64,000 nucleotides of DNA from Ancylobacter moscoviensis (GCF_007559435.1 NZ_VMBP01000001.1:1241406-1305405), one strand, 5' to 3'; shown: positions 17,226 to 25,882, numbered from the stretch's first letter. The notes: a model not told the origin generated them from the letters alone. Translations and numbers: made by a program.

Positions 17226-18170
17226 ATGAGCGTCCTGCCTGTCGATTCGCTCGAAACGCCGCGCTTCTGCGGGGTGCCGACCTTCATGCGCCTGCCGCAG
17301 GCGACGACGCTCGAGGGGCTGGACGCCGCCATCATCGGCCTGCCGTCGGATTCCGGCGCGCCGTTCCGCACCGGGGCGCGCTTCGCGCCCAACGCGGTAC
17401 GGGCGATGTCGATCATGCTGCGCCCGATCAACCCGTACCGGAACATCAACGTCTTCGAGCGGCTGGCCTGCGCCGATGCCGGCGACGCGGCGGTGGTGCC
17501 GGGCTACGAGATCGAATCGCTGGAGCGGCTGGAGGCGGCCGTGCACGCCGTCGTCGATGCCGGGGTGACGCCGTTCGGCATCGGCGGCGATCATTCGGTG
17601 ACGCTGGCGGGGCTGCGGGCGGTCGCCGCCAGGCACGGGCCGCTGGCGCTGATCCAGTTCGATTCCCACAGCGATACCTGGGACAAGTATTTCGCCGGCA
17701 AGCGCTACAGCGCCGGCACCCCGTTCCGGCGCGCGGTCGAGGAGGGGATCGTCGATCCCGCCCGCTCGATCCAGATCGGCATGCGCGGTTCGCTGTTCAA
17801 GGCGGACGATGTGAGCCAGTCGCTGGATCTCGGCTACGAGGTCGTCACCACCGACGACATGTTCGAGATGGGCATCCCGGCGCTTGCCGCCCGCATCGCC
17901 GCGCGCACGGCGGGTGCGCCGGCCTATCTCACCTTCGACCTCGACTTCATCGACCCGGCCTTCGCCCCGGCGGTTCAGACGCCCGAGGCCGGCGGCCCCA
18001 GCACCCGCGAGGCGCTCGACCTGCTGCGCCGCATCGAGGGGATCAACCTCGTCGGCGCGGATGTGGTGGAGCTCTGCCCGCCCTACGACCAGCCGGCCCA
18101 GACCACGGCGCTCGTCGCGGCGACGGTGATGGCCGAACTGCTGGCGCTGCGCGCGGCCATGAAATCCTGA
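17226..18170 (+). CDS. Agmatinase-family ureohydrolase (guanidino-compound hydrolase)
   Basis: 314-residue binuclear manganese (or nickel) hydrolase that would release urea from a guanidino compound. Metal-ligand motifs are Gly-Gly-Asp-His-Ser, Phe-Asp-Ser-His-Ser-Asp-Thr and Phe-Asp-Leu-Asp-Phe-Ile-Asp-Pro. The family also includes agmatinase, guanidinobutyrase, guanidinopropionase and guanidine hydrolases, and this sequence does not decide between them. ATG 17226 was chosen over an upstream start that runs into the permease gene. Its place between an amino acid importer and M20 and DapA-like enzymes suggests hydrolysis of an imported guanidino acid. Urea released here could feed the urease encoded about 10 kb downstream. 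Confidence 0.88.
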   Translation: MSVLPVDSLETPRFCGVPTFMRLPQATTLEGLDAAIIGLPSDSGAPFRTGARFAPNAVRAMSIMLRPINPYRNINVFERLACADAGDAAVVPGYEIESLERLEAAVHAVVDAGVTPFGIGGDHSVTLAGLRAVAARHGPLALIQFDSHSDTWDKYFAGKRYSAGTPFRRAVEEGIVDPARSIQIGMRGSLFKADDVSQSLDLGYEVVTTDDMFEMGIPALAARIAARTAGAPAYLTFDLDFIDPAFAPAVQTPEAGGPSTREALDLLRRIEGINLVGADVVELCPPYDQPAQTTALVAATVMAELLALRAAMKS

Positions 18171-18265
18171 ACGGGAGCGCGATGCGCTCTCCTTCACGAG
18201 CGGACCGGAGCCGCCGCGGCGGCCCGTTGACGACCAGAGGACAGCAGACGACAGAGGGACAAAAC

Positions 18266-19066
18266 ATGCGTCTGAAACTTCTTCCCGTGCTCGCCGCCGC
18301 TCTCGTCGGCGGTCTCATCGCCGGTGGCGTCGCCGCGCCGGCAGGTGCGCAGGAACTGGAGCTGATCAAGCCCGGCACGCTGCTCATCGCCACCGAAGGA
18401 ACCTATCCGCCCTTTTCCATGCGCGCCCCGAACGGCGAACTGGACGGGCTCGAGATCCGTGTCGGCAAGGAGATCGCGCGCCGGCTGAACCTCGCCTACG
18501 AGCCGGTCATCATCAAGTGGGAGGCGCTGCTCGTCGGTCTCGCCGCCGACCAGTACGATTTCGCCTCCGATGCGATGGACATCACGGCCGAGCGCCAGAA
18601 GCAGGTGATGTTCGCCGATGGCTGGCTGGAGTCGGGCGGGCGCATCGTCACCAAGAAGGATTCGCCGATCAAGACGCCCGCCGACATCAAGGGCAAGACG
18701 GTCGGCGTGCTGGTCTCCTCCACCTGGCAGAAGCTGGCCGAGGAGCGCGGCGCCACCGCCAAGGCCTACAAGGCCGAATCGGACGCCATCCAGGATCTGG
18801 TGAACGGCAATATCGATGCGGTGATCACCGATTCCATCGCCGCCGCCTATGCCATCGAGGCCTCGAAGCTGCCGCTGGTGCTGGTCGACGAGTATCTCAG
18901 CCACGTTCAGAAGGGCTTTCCCTTCAAGAAGGGCAAGCCGAACCTCGTCAAGGCGGTGAACAAGGCGCTGGCGGACATGATCGCCGACGGCACCTATGCC
19001 AAGCTCACCACCCCCTTGATCGGCTATTCGCCCGCACCGAAGGACCCGATCAAGACGCAGTTCTGA
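18266..19066 (+). CDS. Polar amino acid ABC transporter substrate-binding protein
   Basis: 266 residues with a Sec signal peptide (Met-Arg-Leu-Lys, hydrophobic core, cleavage near Ala-Gly-Ala-Gln at about residue 29). The mature protein begins the SBP_bac_3 pattern: Gly-Thr-Leu-Leu-Ile-Ala-Thr-Glu-Gly-Thr-Tyr-Pro-Pro-Phe. Ile-Thr-Ala-Glu-Arg-Gln-Lys-Gln-Val corresponds to the usual ligand-binding hinge region. ATG 18266 follows AGAGGGA by about 7 bases. With the ATPase at 15738 and permease at 16541 it forms a complete importer, interrupted only by the ureohydrolase gene. Confidence 0.93.
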   Translation: MRLKLLPVLAAALVGGLIAGGVAAPAGAQELELIKPGTLLIATEGTYPPFSMRAPNGELDGLEIRVGKEIARRLNLAYEPVIIKWEALLVGLAADQYDFASDAMDITAERQKQVMFADGWLESGGRIVTKKDSPIKTPADIKGKTVGVLVSSTWQKLAEERGATAKAYKAESDAIQDLVNGNIDAVITDSIAAAYAIEASKLPLVLVDEYLSHVQKGFPFKKGKPNLVKAVNKALADMIADGTYAKLTTPLIGYSPAPKDPIKTQF

Positions 19067-19146
19067 TCCTCCTCCCGTGCCGCGCCCGGCCGACCCCCAC
19101 ATGCGGCCGGGCGCCCCTTCGCAGAGTTTTGGTCGCAGAGTCCCGC

Positions 19147-19827
19147 ATGCCCATTTCCGCCCGCCCCAAGCCCGTCGCCGGCCCGCGCGAGGAGCGCGAG
19201 GAGAGCCTCGGCCAGACGGCCTACAACGAACTGCTCGACCGGCTGATCAAGCGGGAGATCGCCGTCGGCTCGGTGCTGCAGGAACGTCGCATCGCCGAGG
19301 CGCTCGACATGTCGCGCACCCCGGTGCGCGATGCGCTGAACCGGCTGGAAAGCGAGGGTTTCATCACCCGCCAGCCCGGCGGCGTGCTGGTGGTCAAGGA
19401 GTTCTCCACCCGTGAGCTGATCGAGACGCTGCATGTGCGCCAGATCCTCGAAATGGAGGGCGTGCGTCTCGCCGCCGGCCGCATCCCCCTCGCCGAACTC
19501 GACGCGGTGGAGGCCGATATCCGTTCACTGCTCGAGGATCCCGACCGTTCCGCCGGAAAGGACTGGGAGGTCGACAGCCGCCTTCACGGCCTGATCGCGA
19601 GCCACAGCGGCAACGCGGTGCTGGCCAAGCACATCCAGGACCTGCGCCTGAAGACGCACATGTTCAACATGGACCGCGTGCCCGAGCGCTTCGAGATCGG
19701 CCACCGCGAACATCTCGCCATCATCGATGCCCTGCGCCGCGAGGACCGCGAGGCCGCGCGCGCCGGCATCCAGACCCACATCGAAAACGTCAAGCTGAGC
19801 ATCATCGAAAAGCTCCGCGCCATCTGA
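19147..19827 (+). CDS. GntR-family transcriptional regulator (FadR/FCD subfamily)
   Basis: 226 residues. The N-terminal winged helix includes Met-Ser-Arg-Thr-Pro-Val-Arg-Asp-Ala-Leu-Asn-Arg-Leu-Glu, the GntR signature. The C-terminal all-helical FCD ligand domain carries Asp and His residues that normally bind a metal and a carboxylic acid effector. It lies inside the guanidino/ureido operon, so local control is likely. GGTATACC upstream of the operon (15010-15017) is a candidate operator. The start ATG 19147 was chosen because upstream in-frame codons run into the binding-protein gene. Confidence 0.92.
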   Translation: MPISARPKPVAGPREEREESLGQTAYNELLDRLIKREIAVGSVLQERRIAEALDMSRTPVRDALNRLESEGFITRQPGGVLVVKEFSTRELIETLHVRQILEMEGVRLAAGRIPLAELDAVEADIRSLLEDPDRSAGKDWEVDSRLHGLIASHSGNAVLAKHIQDLRLKTHMFNMDRVPERFEIGHREHLAIIDALRREDREAARAGIQTHIENVKLSIIEKLRAI

Positions 19828-19837
19828 GGAGGGCCCC

Positions 19838-20773
19838 ATGGCGGCCGAAAAGATCAACGAACGGACGCGGGGCGTCTACATCATCTCCCCCACGCCCTTC
19901 ACGGAGACGGGCGAGATCGATTTCGCCAGCACGGATTCGCTGATCGACTTCTACCTGGAGGCCGGCGTTACCGGCATCACCATCCTCGGCGTGCTGGGCG
20001 AGGCGCCCAAGCTCGCCCCGACGGAAGCGCGGGCGTTCCTCGAACACGTCATGAAGCGTGTCGATGGCCGCCGGCCGATCGTCGTCGGCGCCAGCAATCC
20101 GGGCACCGACAATCTCGTGCGCTTCGCCCGCGAGGCCATGGACCTCGGCGCCGCCGGCCTGATGATCGCGCCCCAGCCGGGGCTGAAGACCGACGACCAG
20201 GTCTTCGGCTACTGGGCCGAGGTGCTCACCCGGCTCGGGCCGGACGTGCCGGTCTGCTACCAGGACTATCCGCAGACGACCAACACGGTCTCTTCCGTCG
20301 CGGTGCTGCACCGGCTGATCGACGCCTTCCCGAACTTCGTCATGCTGAAGCACGAGGAAGCCTCCGGCCTGCCGAAGATCACGAGAATGCGCGAGCGCTC
20401 GGACAAGGGCGAGGGCCGGCGCGTCTCCATCCTCGTCGGCAATGGCGGCCTCTATCTGCCGCAGGAGCTGCGGCGCGGCGTCGACGGCGCGATGACCGGC
20501 TTCGCCTATCCCGAGATGCTGGTCGAGGTGTGCGCGAAGTTCCACGCCGGCGACGTCGAGGGGGCCGAGGACCTGTTCGACATCTACCTTCCGATCCTGC
20601 GTCACGAGCAGCAGATGGGCTTCGGCCTCGCCGTGCGTAAGGATGTGCTGCGCCGGCGCGGCATCATCGCCTGCTCCAACACCCGCCATCCCGGCCCGAA
20701 GCTGACCGCGCGCGACCATCAGGAACTCGACGAGCTGATGGCCCGGCTCGGCGCCAAGCTGCACGGCAGGTGA
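19838..20773 (+). CDS. Dihydrodipicolinate synthase-family lyase/aldolase
   Basis: 311-residue class I aldolase/lyase of the DapA family. The Schiff-base lysine lies in Phe-Val-Met-Leu-Lys-His-Glu-Glu and the catalytic Tyr in Val-Cys-Tyr-Gln-Asp-Tyr-Pro. The usual Gly-Thr-Thr-Gly-Glu loop is Gly-Val-Leu-Gly-Glu here, so it is not a true lysine-pathway DapA. The family includes 2-keto-acid aldolases and deaminating dehydratases. The position between the GntR gene and an SDR suggests late cleavage of a keto acid in the operon's pathway. GAGG lies ahead of ATG 19838. Confidence 0.88.
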   Translation: MAAEKINERTRGVYIISPTPFTETGEIDFASTDSLIDFYLEAGVTGITILGVLGEAPKLAPTEARAFLEHVMKRVDGRRPIVVGASNPGTDNLVRFAREAMDLGAAGLMIAPQPGLKTDDQVFGYWAEVLTRLGPDVPVCYQDYPQTTNTVSSVAVLHRLIDAFPNFVMLKHEEASGLPKITRMRERSDKGEGRRVSILVGNGGLYLPQELRRGVDGAMTGFAYPEMLVEVCAKFHAGDVEGAEDLFDIYLPILRHEQQMGFGLAVRKDVLRRRGIIACSNTRHPGPKLTARDHQELDELMARLGAKLHGR

Positions 20774-20776
20774 GCC

Positions 20777-21556
20777 ATGGATCTGGAGATCGGGGGACGC
20801 ACCGCGCTGGTGCTGGGCGCGAGCCGCGGACTGGGCCTTGCCGTCGCGCAGGCCCTCGCCGCCGAAGGCGCGCGGGTCATTCTTGCCGGACGCAGCGCGA
20901 GCACGCTGGAGGCGGCGGCCGCCGGCATCACCGCCGCCGGCGGCGCGGCGGAGATCCTGCCGCTCGACCTGGCGGACCGCGCCGGCGTGCGCGCGGCGCT
21001 CGCCGGGCTGGAGACGCGGCCGGTCGACATCCTCGTCAATAATTCCGGCGGCCCGCCGCCCGGTCCGGTTTCCGCCGTCGCGCCGGAAACCTGGAGCGCG
21101 CAGTTCGAAACCATGGTGGGCGCCATCTTCCTCATCACCTCGCGGCTCCTGCCCGGCATGCGCGCGCGCGGTTTCGGACGGATCGTCAACATCGTCTCCT
21201 CCGGCGTGGCCCAGCCGATCCCCAATCTCGGCATCTCGAACGCGCTGCGTGCCTCCATCGTCGGCTGGGCGAAGACCCTTGCCGCCGAGGTGGCGGCGGA
21301 GGGCGTGACCGTGAACTGCGTGCTGCCCGGGCGCATCCACACGCAGCGCGTGGACGAGCTGGACGCCGCCGCCGCCGCGCGCAGCGGGCAGAGTGTCGAG
21401 GCCGTCGCGGCCGCCTCGCGCGCCGCCATCCCCGCCGGGCGCTACGGCACGCCACGGGAATTCGCCGACGCGGTCGCCTTCCTCGCCAGCGCGCGGGCCG
21501 GCTACGTCACCGGCGCGCAACTGCGTGTCGACGGCGGCGCCATTCGCGGCATCTGA
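20777..21556 (+). CDS. SDR-family protein with altered active site (BKR-like)
   Basis: 259-residue Rossmann protein. The cofactor motif is Gly-Ala-Ser-Arg-Gly-Leu-Gly and the Asn-Asn-Ser-Gly-Gly motif follows, then Pro-Gly-Arg-Ile and a C-terminal Thr-Gly-Ala-Gln-Leu-Arg-Val-Asp-Gly-Gly, all SDR features. The catalytic Tyr-x3-Lys is missing. At the expected spacing from Ser-Ser-Gly stands Ser-Asn-Ala-Leu-Arg, so Tyr becomes Ser and Lys becomes Arg. A known SDR subgroup (BKR-like) lacks the standard tetrad, so this is a family trait rather than decay. Its reaction is unknown. It starts 3 bases after the DapA-like gene. Confidence 0.87.
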   Translation: MDLEIGGRTALVLGASRGLGLAVAQALAAEGARVILAGRSASTLEAAAAGITAAGGAAEILPLDLADRAGVRAALAGLETRPVDILVNNSGGPPPGPVSAVAPETWSAQFETMVGAIFLITSRLLPGMRARGFGRIVNIVSSGVAQPIPNLGISNALRASIVGWAKTLAAEVAAEGVTVNCVLPGRIHTQRVDELDAAAAARSGQSVEAVAAASRAAIPAGRYGTPREFADAVAFLASARAGYVTGAQLRVDGGAIRGI

Positions 21557-21580
21557 CCGATCCACTGCCGGGGGCTGCTC

Positions 21581-22567
21581 ATGGCGTCGCTCTGCCTCAT
21601 CCTCCAGCGCATCCACGAGGCCGGCCCCGACCTGATGCGGGGCGCCGGCCACGAGGTGCGGCTGGCCGGCTCGCTGGAGCGCGCGGCGCTCCTGGCGGAG
21701 ATCGCCGGGGCGCGCGCGGTGCTGACCCGCGACGCGCTCGTCGATGCCGCCCTGATGGACGCGGCGCCGGGGCTGCGCGTCATCGGCGTGCACGGCACCG
21801 GCGTGGACAATGTGGACCTGGCGGCGGCGACGGCGCGCGGCATCCCGGTCGTCAACACGCCGGGGGCCAATGCGCGCTCGGTCGCCGAACATGCGCTGGC
21901 GCTCGTCTTCCACCTCGCCAAGCAGATCGGGCCGGGCGAACGGGCGGTGCGGACGGGCGATGCGAGCTTCAAATACCGCTCCGCGCTGACGGAGCTGGAA
22001 GGCGCCACCTTCGGCGTCGTCGGCTTCGGCGCTATCGGACGGGAGACGGCGCGGCTAGCTCGGGCGCTCGGCATGGAGCCGCTGGTCTGGACGCGCCGCG
22101 CTCACGATCCCGCCGTCGCCGCCGCCGGCCTCGCGCACGAGCCGGACCTCGGCCGCCTGCTGGCCCGGGCCGATATCGTCTCGCTGCATCTGCCGGGCGG
22201 GCCGCAGACCCGCCACCTGATCGGCCGGGCCGAGATCGCCCGGATGAAGCCGACGGCCTTCCTCGTCAACACGGCGCGCGGCGCGGTGATCGACGAGGAG
22301 GCGCTGGCCGAGGCGCTGCGCGGGAAGCGGATCGGCGGGGCGGGCCTCGACGTCTTCGCCCAGGAGCCGCTGCCGCTCTCCTCGCCTCTCGTCGGCCACG
22401 AAAATGTGGTGCTGACCCCGCATGTCGCGGGATCGACCGAGGCGGCGTTGCGGCGGACGGCGACCGCGCTGGCGCGGCAGGTGGTCGAGGTGCTCGACGG
22501 CCGGCGGCCGGACCATCTCGTCAATACGGACGTGGCCCCGCGCCTCTGGCCGGAGGGCGCGTCATGA
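21581..22567 (+). CDS. D-2-hydroxyacid dehydrogenase (SerA/phosphoglycerate dehydrogenase-like)
   Basis: 328-residue NAD-dependent dehydrogenase. The NAD motif is Gly-Phe-Gly-Ala-Ile-Gly. The catalytic Arg is in Asn-Thr-Ala-Arg-Gly-Ala, the Glu in Ala-Gln-Glu-Pro and the His in Thr-Pro-His-Val-Ala-Gly-Ser. There is no C-terminal ACT domain, so it is a catabolic hydroxyacid/keto acid enzyme rather than a regulated serine-pathway one. It overlaps the M20 hydrolase gene by 4 bases (ATGA). It probably interconverts the 2-keto acid made or used by the neighbouring lyase. Confidence 0.91.
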   Translation: MASLCLILQRIHEAGPDLMRGAGHEVRLAGSLERAALLAEIAGARAVLTRDALVDAALMDAAPGLRVIGVHGTGVDNVDLAAATARGIPVVNTPGANARSVAEHALALVFHLAKQIGPGERAVRTGDASFKYRSALTELEGATFGVVGFGAIGRETARLARALGMEPLVWTRRAHDPAVAAAGLAHEPDLGRLLARADIVSLHLPGGPQTRHLIGRAEIARMKPTAFLVNTARGAVIDEEALAEALRGKRIGGAGLDVFAQEPLPLSSPLVGHENVVLTPHVAGSTEAALRRTATALARQVVEVLDGRRPDHLVNTDVAPRLWPEGAS

Positions 22568-23820
22568 GCGCGCTGCCGGCCGCCGCGATCGCCCTTGCCG
22601 GGCGACTGTTCGAGGAACTGCGTCTCCACACCACGGACGAGCCGGGCATCACCCGCGCGGCCTATGGCGAAGGCGAGGAATTCGCCCATGCCCTCGTCCG
22701 GCGGGCCGGGCTGGAACTCGGCCTTCACGAGGCGGTGGACGCGGCCGGCAATCTCTATCTCACCCTGCCGGGCGAGGATCCCGCGCTGCCGGGCTGGATC
22801 ATCGGTTCGCATATCGACAGCGTGCCGCATGGCGGCAATTTCGACGGCGCCGCCGGCGTGCTGGCGGGCCTCGCGGTCGTCGCCGCGCTGCGCGAGGAAG
22901 GGCGCCGGCTCGCGCGCGATCTCACCGTCATGGTGATCCGCGCCGAGGAAAGCACCTGGTTCCCGGTTTCCTATCTCGGCAGCCGCGCGGCGTTCGGCCT
23001 CCTGCCGGCGGAGGCGCTGGAGACCCGGCGGGCCGATACCGGCCGGACGCTGCGCGAGCACATGGAGGCGCTCGGCTTCGATGCCGAGGCGGTGGCGCGG
23101 GGCGAGGCGCATCTCGATCCGGCCCGCATCCACGGTTTCGTCGAGCTGCATATCGAGCAAGGCCCGGTGCTGGAACGTGAGGACGCCGCGCTGGGGCTCG
23201 TCACCGGCATCGCCGGCTCGTTCCGCTACCGCAAGGCTCGCTGCCTCGGCAGCTACGGCCATTCCGGCGCGGTGCCACGCGCCTACCGGCAGGACGCGGT
23301 GGTCGCCTTCGCCGATCTCGTCGCCGCGCTGGAAACCACATGGGACGGGCTGGAACGCGAAGGCGCGCGGGCCACCATTACCTTCGGCGAGGTCGGGACC
23401 GATCCGGCGCAGCACGCCTTCAGCAAGGTGCCGGGCGAGATCGGCTTCTGCCTCGACGTGCGCGGCGAGAGCCCGGCCGTGCTGGAGCGCATCCATGGCG
23501 AGCTGATGGCCCGAGCGGCGGTGATCGAGCAGCGGCGTGGCGTGCACTTCGATTTCGGCGAGAAGACCGGCAGCACGCCCGCGATCCTCGACGCCTCCCT
23601 GCGCGCCCGGTTCGCGGCATCCGCCGCGCGCGAGGGCGTGCGTGCCGTGGAGATGCCGAGCGGCGCGGGTCATGACACGTCGGTCTTCGCCAATCGCGGC
23701 GTGCCCTCGGTCCTCCTCTTCGTACGCAACCAGAACGGCAGCCACAACCCGCAGGAGGACATGCGCCTCGCCGATTTCGCCGAGGCCGTGCGTGTCATCC
23801 GGCGGGCGATCGCCGGCTGA
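22564..23820 (+). CDS. M20-family Zn-dependent amidohydrolase (allantoate amidohydrolase/carbamoylase-like)
   Basis: 418-residue peptidase-M20-fold enzyme of the hydantoinase/carbamoylase group. Metal ligands are visible in Gly-Ser-His-Ile-Asp-Ser-Val-Pro, Asn-Phe-Asp-Gly, Ala-Glu-Glu-Ser, His-Ile-Glu-Gln-Gly and, near the C terminus, Gly-Ser-His-Asn-Pro. The family hydrolyses N-carbamoyl amino acids, allantoate or ureidoglycine, releasing ammonia and CO2. As the last gene of the operon that also has a ureohydrolase and a DUF1989 protein, it supports a ureido intermediate. The true substrate is open. Confidence 0.9.
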   Translation: MSALPAAAIALAGRLFEELRLHTTDEPGITRAAYGEGEEFAHALVRRAGLELGLHEAVDAAGNLYLTLPGEDPALPGWIIGSHIDSVPHGGNFDGAAGVLAGLAVVAALREEGRRLARDLTVMVIRAEESTWFPVSYLGSRAAFGLLPAEALETRRADTGRTLREHMEALGFDAEAVARGEAHLDPARIHGFVELHIEQGPVLEREDAALGLVTGIAGSFRYRKARCLGSYGHSGAVPRAYRQDAVVAFADLVAALETTWDGLEREGARATITFGEVGTDPAQHAFSKVPGEIGFCLDVRGESPAVLERIHGELMARAAVIEQRRGVHFDFGEKTGSTPAILDASLRARFAASAAREGVRAVEMPSGAGHDTSVFANRGVPSVLLFVRNQNGSHNPQEDMRLADFAEAVRVIRRAIAG

Positions 23821-24029
23821 TCCCGACGGGCCGAACAAATACTGCGCAGGCCGGGGCGGCGGATATTGCGGGTTCGTTGCCTAGACTATGAGAATTCTTT
23901 CCGATCCCGGCGGCATTCCGATGGCAGAGTGATTATTCGCTGGGCGGTGCGCGCATCATTTGATCTGTCAAAAGCCGGCGCGAGCGTTCATGAATCCTCG
24001 GGGAAAGTGCGGGCTGGAGGTTCGGCGTT
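23821..24029. other. Gene-free spacer before amiC
   Basis: 209 bases between the M20 hydrolase stop and the AmiC start. No terminator with a T-run and no sigma-54 pattern (GG-N10-GC) was found on reading. A promoter for amiC-amiR is expected here but I cannot point to clear -35 and -10 boxes. Confidence 0.3.
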
Positions 24030-25184
24030 GTGATTGGCGGAGCGTGGCGCGTCGGTCTTTTGTATTCGACGACGGGGGTGACGGCGAATATCGAACAGAC
24101 CCAGCTGAATGCGGCCCTGCTCGCCATTGAAGAGATCAACGCCGCCGGCGGCGTCCTCGGGCGTCCCGTCGAGCCGCTGCACGTCGATGGCGGCTCCAAT
24201 CCGCGTCGCTTCCGCGACATCGCCGCCCGCATGCTGGGGCTGGAGGGCGTCCGCCTGCTGTTCGGCTGCTACATGTCGAGCGTGCGCAAGGCGGTGCTAC
24301 CGCTGATCGACGGCTATCGCGGGGTGCTGTTCTACCCCACCTTCTACGAGGGCTTCGAATATTCGCCGCAGGCCATCTTCACCGGCGCGGTGCCCAACCA
24401 GAACGCCTTCCAGCTGGCGAAATACGTGCTGACCAAGCACGGGCAGCGCGTGTTCTTCATCGCCTCGAACTACAGCTACCCCTACGAATCCAACCGCATC
24501 ATGGCCGACTTCGTCACGCAGGTGCGGGGCAAGGTCGTCGATGAGGTTTACATCGCCCTCAATGCCGGCCCGGAGGAAATCTCCCGCGCCATCAAGCGCA
24601 TCAGGAAGCACAGCCCGGACGTGATCTTCTCCACCATCGTCGGGCAGGCGACGGCGCCTTTCTACGAGGCCTATCGCGAGGCGGGCCTCGATCCGGCCAC
24701 CATGCCCATCGCCAGCGTCGCGACGTCGGAAGCTGACATCGCCGAGATGGCGCCGGGCGTCGCTGAGGGGCATATTGCGGCGGCCACCTTCTTCGACACG
24801 CTGGCGACCCCCGCCGCGCGGGCCTTCGTGGCGGCCTATCGCGCCCGCTTCGGCGAGAATGCGCCGGTGCCTTCCGCAGCGGAGGCCGCCTATTTCCAGA
24901 TGCATCTGGCCGCCCGCGCCCTAGCGCGCGCCGGCACGGACGAGCCGCAGCGGATCATCGCCGAGATCAAGGCGATCGAGTTCGACGCGCCGCAGGGGCG
25001 GGTGCGGGTCGATGCGGAGAACCATCACACCTATCTGTGGCCGCGCGTGGCGCGGCTCGACGCCAAGGGGCGCTTCCAGATCATCTGGAACCCCGGCGTG
25101 CGCGTGAAGCCCGATCCCTATTGCATCGCGCAGAGCCTCGACGACTGGTCGGCGGATTTCGTCGAGCAGGCGGAACCCTTCTGA
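24030..25184 (+). CDS. amiC: AmiC-like amide-sensing protein (periplasmic-binding fold, cytosolic)
   Basis: 384 residues related to UrtA/AmiC type I binding proteins but without any signal peptide, as in AmiC, the cytosolic sensor that holds AmiR inactive until an amide binds. Characteristic segments are Tyr-Ser-Thr-Thr-Gly near the N terminus and Leu-Phe-Gly-Cys-Tyr-Met-Ser-Ser-Val-Arg-Lys, shared with UrtA at 31728 (Phe-Gly-Cys-Tyr-Thr-Ser-Ala-Ser-Arg-Lys). The start codon is GTG 24030. The next gene, 10 bases on, encodes AmiR, which fixes the assignment. The ligand may be an aliphatic amide, a formamide or urea. Confidence 0.9.
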   Translation: MIGGAWRVGLLYSTTGVTANIEQTQLNAALLAIEEINAAGGVLGRPVEPLHVDGGSNPRRFRDIAARMLGLEGVRLLFGCYMSSVRKAVLPLIDGYRGVLFYPTFYEGFEYSPQAIFTGAVPNQNAFQLAKYVLTKHGQRVFFIASNYSYPYESNRIMADFVTQVRGKVVDEVYIALNAGPEEISRAIKRIRKHSPDVIFSTIVGQATAPFYEAYREAGLDPATMPIASVATSEADIAEMAPGVAEGHIAAATFFDTLATPAARAFVAAYRARFGENAPVPSAAEAAYFQMHLAARALARAGTDEPQRIIAEIKAIEFDAPQGRVRVDAENHHTYLWPRVARLDAKGRFQIIWNPGVRVKPDPYCIAQSLDDWSADFVEQAEPF

Positions 25185-25194
25185 GGGGGATGCC

Positions 25195-25803
25195 ATGTCG
25201 ATCCAGATCCTGCGCGACATCAGGGGGCTGCGGGTTCAGGTCATCCACGCCAACGACGTGGAAGGCCAGCAGCTCGTCGATCATCTCAAGCGCATCGGCT
25301 GCGTCGTGGAGACCACCTGGCCGCCGCCATCCGCCTATGCGGAGAATGCCGATCTGGTGCTGCTCTCGGTCGACCAGGAGGATCGCGACACGCTGCACAA
25401 GCTCACACGCTCGCATTCGGAGCGGGCACCGACGGTCATCGCCATCGTCGGCTACGAGAATCCCTCGACGCTCGCCCTCGTGCTCGAAAGCGGCGCGCTG
25501 GCGGTGGTGGAGCGCCCGATCAAGCCGTTCGGCCTGCTGACCCAGATCACGCTGGCGCGCAGCCTCTGGCTGGAGCGCAAGGAGCAGGCCCGCCGCATCC
25601 GCAAGCTGGAGCGCAAGGTCACCAGCATGCAGCAGATCCAGAAGGCCAAGGCGATCCTCATGGGCAGCCACGGCATTTCCGAGGACGAGGCCTACCAGTC
25701 GATCCGCCGGCAGGCCATGGCGAAGCGGATCTCGATGGAAGAGATGGCGGTCGCCATTATTAATGCGAGCGAGCTCTTGAATTTCCGTCCCGATAGTGTT
25801 TAG
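25195..25803 (+). CDS. amiR: AmiR-like ANTAR-domain transcription antiterminator
   Basis: 202 residues. A pseudo-receiver domain (about 10-120) is followed by a coiled coil (about 122-150) and an ANTAR RNA-binding domain (about 130-192) with Ala-Lys-Ala-Ile-Leu-Met and Glu-Asp-Glu-Ala-Tyr. In Pseudomonas, AmiR binds the leader RNA of the amidase operon and blocks termination when AmiC releases it on amide binding. Here the gene ends just before a leader with paired hairpins and an intrinsic terminator (25817-25926), so that leader and the urease genes beyond it are the natural target (inference). Confidence 0.93.
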   Translation: MSIQILRDIRGLRVQVIHANDVEGQQLVDHLKRIGCVVETTWPPPSAYAENADLVLLSVDQEDRDTLHKLTRSHSERAPTVIAIVGYENPSTLALVLESGALAVVERPIKPFGLLTQITLARSLWLERKEQARRIRKLERKVTSMQQIQKAKAILMGSHGISEDEAYQSIRRQAMAKRISMEEMAVAIINASELLNFRPDSV

Positions 25804-25816
25804 CTTCGCTCGTCGT

Positions 25817-25869
25817 ACGAAGTAGTGCTTACTTCGTCGGCGGAGCTGGATGGTCGAGGCTGACCGTCC
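25817..25869 (+). promoter_or_regulatory. Two leader hairpins upstream of terminator, possible ANTAR target
   Basis: Hairpin 1 has arms ACGAAGTA (25817-25824) and TACTTCGT (25830-25837), a perfect 8-bp stem with a 5-base loop. Hairpin 2 has arms GGATGGTC (25848-25855) and GACCGTCC (25862-25869), 8 bp with one T-G wobble, and a six-base loop GAGGCT. ANTAR targets are tandem stem-loops with hexaloops having A at position 1 and G at position 4; the second loop has G4 but not A1. In addition 25853-25861 can pair with the 5' arm of the terminator (25883-25890) with one bulged A, which would act as an antiterminator. Function is inference. Confidence 0.45.
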
Positions 25870-25882
25870 GGAGAGGCGATGT

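Noticed and set aside
19802..21913. 703-residue minus-strand frame opposite the DapA-like and SDR genes
   Set aside because: It spans three well-supported plus-strand genes and shows no recognisable domain.
23821..24029. Sigma-54 promoter for amiC
   Set aside because: No GG-N10-GC spacing was found, although nitrogen control would make one plausible.
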